The notes beneath the pieces were generated by a model. It did no database searches. It saw only the letters and a list, made by a program, of their open reading frames with translations, and was not told the origin of the DNA. The position numbers were made by a program, and so were the translations under genes. A stretch of 10,623 nucleotides of DNA, taken from Bacillota bacterium (lineage in GTDB: Bacteria; Bacillota; UBA4882; UBA8346). Position 1 is the first letter of the stretch; each line of letters begins with the position of its first letter. The stretch spans positions 1 through 10,623 of the forward strand of contig DNPP01000380.1 of assembly GCA_003501365.1 (NCBI GenBank). The letters run 5' to 3'. Positions 6,296 to 10,623 of the stretch are shown piece after piece.

Positions 6296-6637
6296 ATGCC
6301 CAGTAAAAAACTTGTTGAGATGGTGGATGGCATTTATTTGGAACCGGTGCCGATAACCCTGGGGGAAGAGGTTAAAATTAAATATAAAGGGTTACTCGCT
6401 GAATCCGGCGCGAGTAAGGTTTTCTTGCATGCCGGTTATGGCTCCCGGGAATGGCAGAAAATCGTGGATCTCCCGATGAAAAAAACCCGGGATGGCGGTT
6501 GGTCTGTCGCCCTTCAGGTTGAAGAGCCCAGCAGTTTTAATTTTTGTTTTCGGGATGATGCCCTAAATTGGGATAATAACCAAGGCCGCAATTGGAGTTA
6601 TCAGGTCCACAGCGGAGCGGTACCTCCCAGCCATTAA
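6296..6637 (+). CDS. Free-standing carbohydrate-binding module protein (CBM25/CBM53-like, starch type)
   Basis: The 113-residue protein is one beta-sandwich module with no catalytic domain. It has the starch-binding features of CBM25/CBM53: an N-terminal GEEVKIKYKGLL strand pair, VFLHAGYGSREWQ (42-54) with aromatic residues, and the hallmark NWDNNQGRNW (91-100). Such modules bind alpha-glucans when joined to amylases; single cytoplasmic copies in Bacillota may bind glycogen-like storage polymer. There is no signal peptide. The frame opens at 6287, but GGAGG (6282-6286) abuts that ATG and lies nine bases from the ATG at 6296, so the shorter start is used. It is followed after 91 bases by a response regulator. 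Family assignment is by motif; the role is inferred. Confidence 0.8.
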   Translation: MPSKKLVEMVDGIYLEPVPITLGEEVKIKYKGLLAESGASKVFLHAGYGSREWQKIVDLPMKKTRDGGWSVALQVEEPSSFNFCFRDDALNWDNNQGRNWSYQVHSGAVPPSH

Positions 6638-6683
6638 TTTTGAAAATTTTGGAAGGAGAATCGTTTTTTTAAAAGAATATTTG

Positions 6684-6698
6684 TCAAGAATATCTTGA
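6684..6698. promoter_or_regulatory. Palindrome upstream of the response regulator gene
   Basis: TCAAGA-ATA-TCTTGA is a perfect palindrome 30 bases before the GTG start. It shares the TCAAG/CTTGA half-site with the repeat at 6197-6219 upstream of the CBM gene, so one regulator might act on both. TTGTCA (6681-6686) overlaps it and could be a weak -35. Confidence 0.35.
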
Positions 6699-6728
6699 TG
6701 TTATTTTGATTGGATTGAGGGTGTAAAG

Positions 6729-7085
6729 GTGAAAATTTTGATTGTTGATGATTCACCTCTGGTCAGAGTGATGCTCAAGGATATTTTGGTCGAAGCCGGC
6801 TATGAAGTTTATGAAGCCGGAACTTATAGTGAGGTTAATGCCCAATTTAACCAAATTCGTCCCCAAGTAGTCATTAAGGATCTTTATACCCGCGATTGGG
6901 ACGCGATTGATGCGATTTGTTTTTTCAAAGCCAAAGACTCCCAGGTGAAAATCATTATCTGCAGTTCGAGTTCGTCCCGGAGCACCATTATCGAAGCTTT
7001 GAAAGCCGGAGCGCATGATTTCATCCTTAAACCTTTGAATAAAACCGCTATCCTAAATGCAGTTCGAAGGTTAGCATTCTCATAG
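6729..7085 (+). CDS. Single-domain response regulator (CheY-like receiver)
   Basis: The 118-residue protein is one receiver domain without an output domain. It has the acidic pair Asp7-Asp8 in ILIVDDSPLVR, the expected phospho-acceptor Asp51 in VVIKDLY, a Ser79 in place of the conserved Thr/Ser (IIICSSSSS), and Lys101 in ILKPLN. Its partner histidine kinase is not in the window. The acceptor loop is unusual: the common D-x-x-M-P-x-x-D-G is replaced by DLYTRDWDA, with no proline or glycine. Translation starts at GTG; a GAGGGTG site (6717-6723) lies just upstream, and a GTG start is common in such genes. It sits between the CBM gene and a secreted protein gene on the same strand, possibly one unit. 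Proteins of this kind act in chemotaxis, phosphorelays or, like Spo0F, sporulation; this one cannot be assigned. Confidence 0.9.
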   Translation: MKILIVDDSPLVRVMLKDILVEAGYEVYEAGTYSEVNAQFNQIRPQVVIKDLYTRDWDAIDAICFFKAKDSQVKIIICSSSSSRSTIIEALKAGAHDFILKPLNKTAILNAVRRLAFS

Positions 7086-7130
7086 TTGGCGTATTTTACA
7101 TAAAGGATTGTCAGATCCAATATTGAAATT

Positions 7131-7160
7131 ACTCCGAAAATATAATGGATATAACGGAGT
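7131..7160 (+). promoter_or_regulatory. Hairpin covering the ribosome binding site of the secreted protein gene
   Basis: ACTCCG (7131-7136) is the exact complement of CGGAGT (7155-7160), which contains the GGAG site used for the TTG start at 7168 or 7171. The intervening 18 bases include TATA/TATA pairing. If it forms, it would hide the site and lower translation. Confidence 0.35.
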
Positions 7161-7170
7161 GATTTTTTTG

Positions 7171-7890
7171 TTGAAAAAAATTTTAGTTGCATCGGCAATT
7201 CTAATTGTTCTGATGATGTTTATGATTCCAACCGGAGCGGCGCCTACTGAGGTTGTACTCGACCAACAGGTAGAGTTGGAAGTACCGGGTAATTTTAGCC
7301 TACTTGACGCCGATCATGATCAATTGGCGGAAACAGTAAAGTTTAGTTTGGCTCTTAAGTCGTATCAGGAAGGCCAGTTTATTGTCACCGGCAACCTTGA
7401 AGCGATGAAGAACGGGCGTTGGGTAGCGGTGGGGACCACGGTAGTGCCGTTTACCTGGTCGCCGGATCATCAATTGATTGAACTTAATTTCCATGCCGGA
7501 AATATTCGCAAACAAAAAATTTCCGGACCTTACCGGGTGACGGTTGCTCTCAAATCCGGAGATTGGGAGCTCCCGGCTCAAGTAGCAGGCTTCTCTCCAA
7601 AATATGATTGGAAAATCTTTAGCAATACCGGAGATCTTAAAGTCGGAGAGATCACTACGCTCTCCAAAGCCAAAAGGGCTGTTGAGACTTGGGCCGCGTA
7701 TAAAGATATCCGATTGGGTAAGTTACAAGACGTTGATTATGATTACGATCATTGGCAACTCGATTATAAAGAAAGCTTTGGCCGGGTCACGCGGTTTTTG
7801 GTAAGTTCCAAGGGTTCGGTGGAAGTGCTGAAGATCAAGAAAACCAATCCCGGCGAGGATTGGAACAAAAAACTTGGCGACAATGGATAA
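7171..7890 (+). CDS. Secreted protein with Asp-rich beta-sandwich domain, function unknown
   Basis: The 239-residue form starts with a clear signal peptide: MKKILVASAILIVLMMFMIP then TGAAP, with cleavage likely after GAA or GA (residues 22-24). The region about 40-130 has LLDADHDQLAETVKFSLAL (Asp46, Asp48, Asp50), then G-rich turns and ISGPYRVTVAL; this resembles the D-x-D-x-D...GPY beta-sandwich found in many secreted proteins and may bind calcium. The last third (about 158-222: ITTLSKAKRAVETW, DYDYDHWQLDY, FLVSSKGSVEVLKI) faintly resembles a PepSY domain. The frame opens at 7108 (TTG), but that start lacks a spaced ribosome binding site and adds a non-signal N-terminus; TTG at 7168 or 7171 follows GGAG (7156-7159) by 8 or 11 bases. 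It follows the response regulator by 85 bases and ends at a strong terminator. No function can be named. Confidence 0.75.
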   Translation: MKKILVASAILIVLMMFMIPTGAAPTEVVLDQQVELEVPGNFSLLDADHDQLAETVKFSLALKSYQEGQFIVTGNLEAMKNGRWVAVGTTVVPFTWSPDHQLIELNFHAGNIRKQKISGPYRVTVALKSGDWELPAQVAGFSPKYDWKIFSNTGDLKVGEITTLSKAKRAVETWAAYKDIRLGKLQDVDYDYDHWQLDYKESFGRVTRFLVSSKGSVEVLKIKKTNPGEDWNKKLGDNG

Positions 7891-7894
7891 AATC

Positions 7895-7939
7895 AAACAA
7901 CCCTCTATTCCAATTATATATGGAGTCAGAGGGTTGTTT
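7895..7939. terminator. Bidirectional terminator between convergent genes
   Basis: AAACAACCCTCT (7895-7906) pairs perfectly with AGAGGGTTGTTT (7928-7939), and the inner ATTCCA/TGGAGT continues the stem with one G-U pair and a bulge. T-rich tracts lie on both sides (TTTAGGGTTTT on the plus strand, TTTGATTTT on the minus strand). It is located 5 bases after the secreted protein gene and 20 bases after the end of the convergent sleB-like gene. Confidence 0.9.
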
Positions 7940-7958
7940 AGGGTTTTAACTAAAAAGC

Positions 7959-8594
7959 CTAACCGGCGAAGTTGTGTTTGCCGATGATAACGGTAATGGG
8001 ACGGCTCCATATCCAACGGGAACGGGTCTTGGCCGGGTTAAAGAAATATAAAGACCCATAGGTGGGATCCCAACCGTTCAGTGCTAAACGGGCTGCCCGA
8101 TACGAAGCATCAGTGGGACTACCGGACCAGATATAGCCGTTTGATACCGATTCAAATTCGCCTGGCCTAAATATATTGGCTTTTAAAGTCCGGGGGAAGT
8201 GTCCCGATTTTATCCGGTTTAATAATACTGCTCCCACTGCTACTTGACCTTTTAATGATTCCCCACCGGCTTCGGCATGAATGATCCTGGCTAGCATTGG
8301 CAATTCCGCTTCGGATATCGATTTGGCCGGAATTGGTCTAGAGCGATTGCCAAGGTTATTTGATAAATTAGGACGATTGACATTTTTTGAAACCAAGGGA
8401 TTATTTATTTTGACTGCAGCCTCAGGTCGGTTCACTTGTTCAGCCTTCTTGTGGGATAGCCCCGGTTGGTGATGCTCATTCCCCAAAAACACTATTCCTC
8501 CAATTGCTGAAATAATGATCAATACTCCTCCGAATAGATAAGTCAATTTGAGGGTGGATATTTTTTTAAAGATTGCCGGATTTTTAAAAAACAT
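7959..8594 (-). CDS. SleB/CwlJ-family cell wall hydrolase (spore cortex-lytic type)
   Basis: The 211-residue protein has a short cytoplasmic N-terminus, a membrane helix (about 18-37), a polar linker (38-92) and a C-terminal Hydrolase_2 (SleB/CwlJ) domain (about 95-211). The domain shows the catalytic Glu in ARIIHAEAGGES (Glu108), QVAVGAVLLNRI (117-128), FPRTL, WDPTYGSLYFFNP (175-187) and the terminal ITVIIGKHNFAG. This family cuts muramic-lactam-containing cortex peptidoglycan during spore germination. Unlike SleB it has no N-terminal peptidoglycan-binding domain, and unlike CwlJ it is membrane-anchored, so it may be a YkvT-like paralogue. AAAGGAGGT (8601-8609) precedes the ATG by about six bases. 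An extended -10 promoter lies at 8636-8644. Together with spoVAC it supports a spore-forming host. Confidence 0.93.
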   Translation of the reverse strand: MFFKNPAIFKKISTLKLTYLFGGVLIIISAIGGIVFLGNEHHQPGLSHKKAEQVNRPEAAVKINNPLVSKNVNRPNLSNNLGNRSRPIPAKSISEAELPMLARIIHAEAGGESLKGQVAVGAVLLNRIKSGHFPRTLKANIFRPGEFESVSNGYIWSGSPTDASYRAARLALNGWDPTYGSLYFFNPAKTRSRWIWSRPITVIIGKHNFAG

Positions 8595-8635
8595 GTCACT
8601 ACCTCCTTTGCACCAGAAAAAAATAAGTACTAGTT

Positions 8636-8644
8636 ATTATAACA
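8636..8644 (-). promoter_or_regulatory. Extended -10 promoter element of the sleB-like gene
   Basis: Read on the minus strand, TGTTATAAT is a perfect extended -10 (TGN-TATAAT). No good -35 hexamer is found 16-18 bases upstream, as is usual for this class. It lies about 45 bases before the ATG. Confidence 0.5.
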
Positions 8645-8780
8645 GCCTTTGGGGTTTGGATCGACCGGAAATCTTTACAACCGAATATTAAATCATTAGT
8701 TCAAGCAGGATTATGCGACTTTTGGTAAAAGATAGATCAGTTGATTAGGCGATCCAAATGGTGATGGAGTGATGAACAAA

Positions 8781-10133
8781 ATGGATTTATTTTCAAGTAT
8801 TTCCGAAGAACAACGGCAGAAAGAAGCTCCCTTGGCAGCTAGAATGCGTCCGCGCACCTTAAATGAATTTGTCGGACAGGATGAGATTGTCGGAACCGGA
8901 CGCCTTTTGCGCAGGGCTATTGAAGCCGATCGTTTGACCTCGATGATCTTTTATGGGCCTCCGGGAACGGGAAAAACTACGTTGGCCAAAATTATTGCGG
9001 AAAACACCAGTTCCCACTTTGAGAGCATCAATGCGGTAACTGCCGGAGTGGCCGATATTCGCAAAGTTATTTCGGAAGCAAAAGAACGTTATAAACTGTA
9101 CCAGAAGAAAACTATTCTTTTTGTAGATGAAATCCATCGTTTTAGTAAGTCGCAACAGGACGCCTTATTACCTGCGGTGGAAGAAGGAACGATTTTGTTG
9201 ATCGGGGCAACCACGGAAAACCCGCTCTACGAAGTTAATTCGCCTTTAGTATCCCGCAGTAGGATCATCCGGCTATTTTCATTAACGGCGGCCAATTTAA
9301 AGGTAATTATCAATGCAGCGCTTACCGATGTGAAACGGGGATTAGGTGGAATGCAAGTCGAGTTTGATGCCGATGCCCTGGATCATTTGGCCAATATCGC
9401 CAATGGCGATGCCAGAATGGCTTTGAACGCCTTAGAGCTGGCGGCATTAACCACTAAACCGGATCCGGCAACCGGGATTCGTCATCTGACGTTGGCTATT
9501 ATATCCGATTGCATTCAACAACGGCCGTTGGTATATGATAAAGACGGCCAGGCTCATTACGATACAATATCGGCGTTTATTAAATCGATGCGCGGTTCTG
9601 ACCCGGACGCCGCAGTTTATTACTTAGCGCGAATGTTGACCGCCGGAGAAGATCCCAAGTTTATCGCCAGGCGAATGATGATTCATGCCGCCGAGGATGT
9701 CGGCAACGCCGATCCCCGGGCATTACTGGTGGCGACTGCGGCGGCTCAGGCTGTGGAAATGGTGGGCTTACCGGAAGCGCAAATACCGATGGCCCAGGCG
9801 GCAATTTATATTGCCACCGCACCAAAATCCAATGCCAGTTGTCAGGCAATCCATCAGGCCATGGCCGAGGTGCAACAGGAAGAGAATCAATTGGTGCCGT
9901 CTCATTTGCGGGATTCATCCCATCCGGGTGCTCAGAAATTGGGTGATGGCATCGGTTATCGATATCCTCACGATTATGAGGGTGGATATGTTGAACAAGA
10001 CTATTTGCCGGCTAACTTAAAGGGACACCATTACTATGAACCAAGCGAACGCGGCTATGAACAGACGATCCGGGAGTATTTACGAAAGATCAAGGCATTT
10101 ACCGGCTTAGGAGAAGCCGGGAAAGATGAATAA
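8781..10133 (+). CDS. rarA: Replication-associated recombination protein A (RarA/MgsA AAA+ ATPase)
   Basis: The 450-residue protein is a clamp-loader-like AAA+ ATPase that acts at stalled replication forks in the cytoplasm. It starts MDLFSSISEEQ and carries PLAARMRPRTLNEFVGQ (17-33), Walker A GPPGTGKTT (59-67), Walker B ILFVDEIHRF (112-121), sensor 1 GATTENP (142-148) and the SRSR arginine region (158-161). The C-terminal tetramerisation part includes RGSDPDAAVYYLARML, AAEDVGNADP and the near-terminal YEQTIREYLRKIK. Length matches E. coli RarA (447). The frame allows GTG 8769 and ATG 8772, but family members begin MDLF and GGAG (8766-8769) is too near those starts; from it to 8781 is 11 bases, so the start is likely rather than certain. 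Its stop overlaps the racemase gene by 8 bases. Confidence 0.96.
   Translation: MDLFSSISEEQRQKEAPLAARMRPRTLNEFVGQDEIVGTGRLLRRAIEADRLTSMIFYGPPGTGKTTLAKIIAENTSSHFESINAVTAGVADIRKVISEAKERYKLYQKKTILFVDEIHRFSKSQQDALLPAVEEGTILLIGATTENPLYEVNSPLVSRSRIIRLFSLTAANLKVIINAALTDVKRGLGGMQVEFDADALDHLANIANGDARMALNALELAALTTKPDPATGIRHLTLAIISDCIQQRPLVYDKDGQAHYDTISAFIKSMRGSDPDAAVYYLARMLTAGEDPKFIARRMMIHAAEDVGNADPRALLVATAAAQAVEMVGLPEAQIPMAQAAIYIATAPKSNASCQAIHQAMAEVQQEENQLVPSHLRDSSHPGAQKLGDGIGYRYPHDYEGGYVEQDYLPANLKGHHYYEPSERGYEQTIREYLRKIKAFTGLGEAGKDE
10102..10120 (+). promoter_or_regulatory. Hairpin with the racemase ribosome binding site in its loop
   Basis: CCGGCTT (10102-10108) pairs perfectly with AAGCCGG (10114-10120), leaving the five-base loop AGGAG, the only ribosome binding site for the ATG at 10126. 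The hairpin lies inside the last codons of rarA. A site shown in a loop could be open to ribosomes or controlled by melting; function is inferred. Confidence 0.45.
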
Positions 10134-10623
10134 GTTACCTCGGGTATTGATTGATATCGCGAAGATTGTCCATAATTACCGGAAAATTAATGACCAGTGT
10201 ATTCATGCCGGAGTTACATTGACCGGAGTTGTTAAGGGGGTAGCCGGTGACGGTAGGATTATCGGCGCATTGATTGAAGCCGGTCTCATCGAAATCGGCG
10301 ATTCCCGTTTGGAGAACCTGGCGAAGATAAAAACCGGCCGGGAAGTCCATAAAATGCTGTTGCGGTTACCGGCCTTAAGCCGGATGACCGAGGTTGTACA
10401 ATATAGCGATATCAGCCTTAACACCGAGTCAGCCGTCTTGGAAACCCTCAATCAATCGGCCGGCAATCATCAAGTCTTCTTAATGGTTGATCTGGGAGAC
10501 CGCCGGGAAGGAGTACTGGAGGAGGAGCTGCTTAAACTGGCAAGTCAATGTCTTAAACTGAAGAATATCCATCTTCAGGGTCTGGGAACCAATTTTTCGT
10601 GTTTCGCCGGAGTGATGCCGTCA
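10126..10623 (+). CDS. PLP-dependent amino-acid racemase, alanine/ornithine racemase family, N-terminal part
   Basis: The first 166 residues are visible; the gene leaves the window at the right edge. The N-terminal barrel of the alanine-racemase fold is present: PRVLIDIAKIVHNYRKI (5-21), the expected PLP-binding Lys37 in TGVVKGVAGD, EIGDSRLENLAKIK (56-69), LLRLPALS (78-85), ISLNTES (96-102), LMVDLGDRREGV (119-130) and GLGTNFSC (152-159). GDSRLEN and VDLGDxREG are features of the COG3457 / ornithine-racemase (Orr, YhfX-like) group rather than of classical alanine racemase (Alr). The substrate cannot be told from this part; D-ornithine and D-alanine are both possible. The ATG lies inside the rarA end, overlapping by 8 bases, with AGGAG 12 bases upstream, which suggests translational coupling to rarA. 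Confidence 0.9.
   Translation, partial: MNKLPRVLIDIAKIVHNYRKINDQCIHAGVTLTGVVKGVAGDGRIIGALIEAGLIEIGDSRLENLAKIKTGREVHKMLLRLPALSRMTEVVQYSDISLNTESAVLETLNQSAGNHQVFLMVDLGDRREGVLEEELLKLASQCLKLKNIHLQGLGTNFSCFAGVMPS

Overview
The window looks like chromosomal DNA of a spore-forming, anaerobe-type Bacillota that has two membranes. The sporulation side is shown by SpoVAC and a SleB/CwlJ-type cortex hydrolase. HrcA/CIRCE control of groESL and strong AAGGAGG-type ribosome binding sites also fit Bacillota. The outer membrane is inferred from a 740-residue patatin protein that ends in a POTRA-like segment and a C-terminal beta barrel (type Vd autotransporter layout). A full-length GlnRS is uncommon in Bacillota. 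A diderm, sporulating lineage such as the Limnochordia/Hydrogenispora group would fit, but that placement is inference.

Layout. Positions 1-625 (minus strand) hold the start of groEL, groES, a perfect CIRCE operator and a sigma-A-type promoter. Positions 928-1410 (+) encode SpoVAC. Positions 1411-1763 are non-coding and carry an interleaved inverted repeat. Positions 1764-3986 (+) encode the patatin autotransporter. Positions 3987-4394 are non-coding apart from a possible 23-residue membrane peptide on the minus strand, the glnS promoter and a leader with alternative pairings. glnS follows (4395-6107, +) with an intrinsic terminator. Positions 6296-7890 (+) hold three small genes: a free-standing starch-type carbohydrate-binding module, a single-domain response regulator and a secreted beta-sandwich protein. 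They end at a strong terminator shared with the convergent sleB-like gene (7959-8594, minus). On the other side rarA (8781-10133, +) overlaps by 8 bases a PLP-dependent alanine/ornithine-racemase-family gene that runs off the window.

Most genes are housekeeping or sporulation functions in separate transcription units, and no mobile element, CRISPR array, tRNA or rRNA was seen. The points of most interest are the outer-membrane patatin in an apparent spore former; three RNA-level arrangements around start codons (glnS leader, secreted-protein gene, racemase); the repeat after spoVAC; and the small unexplained cluster at 6296-7890.
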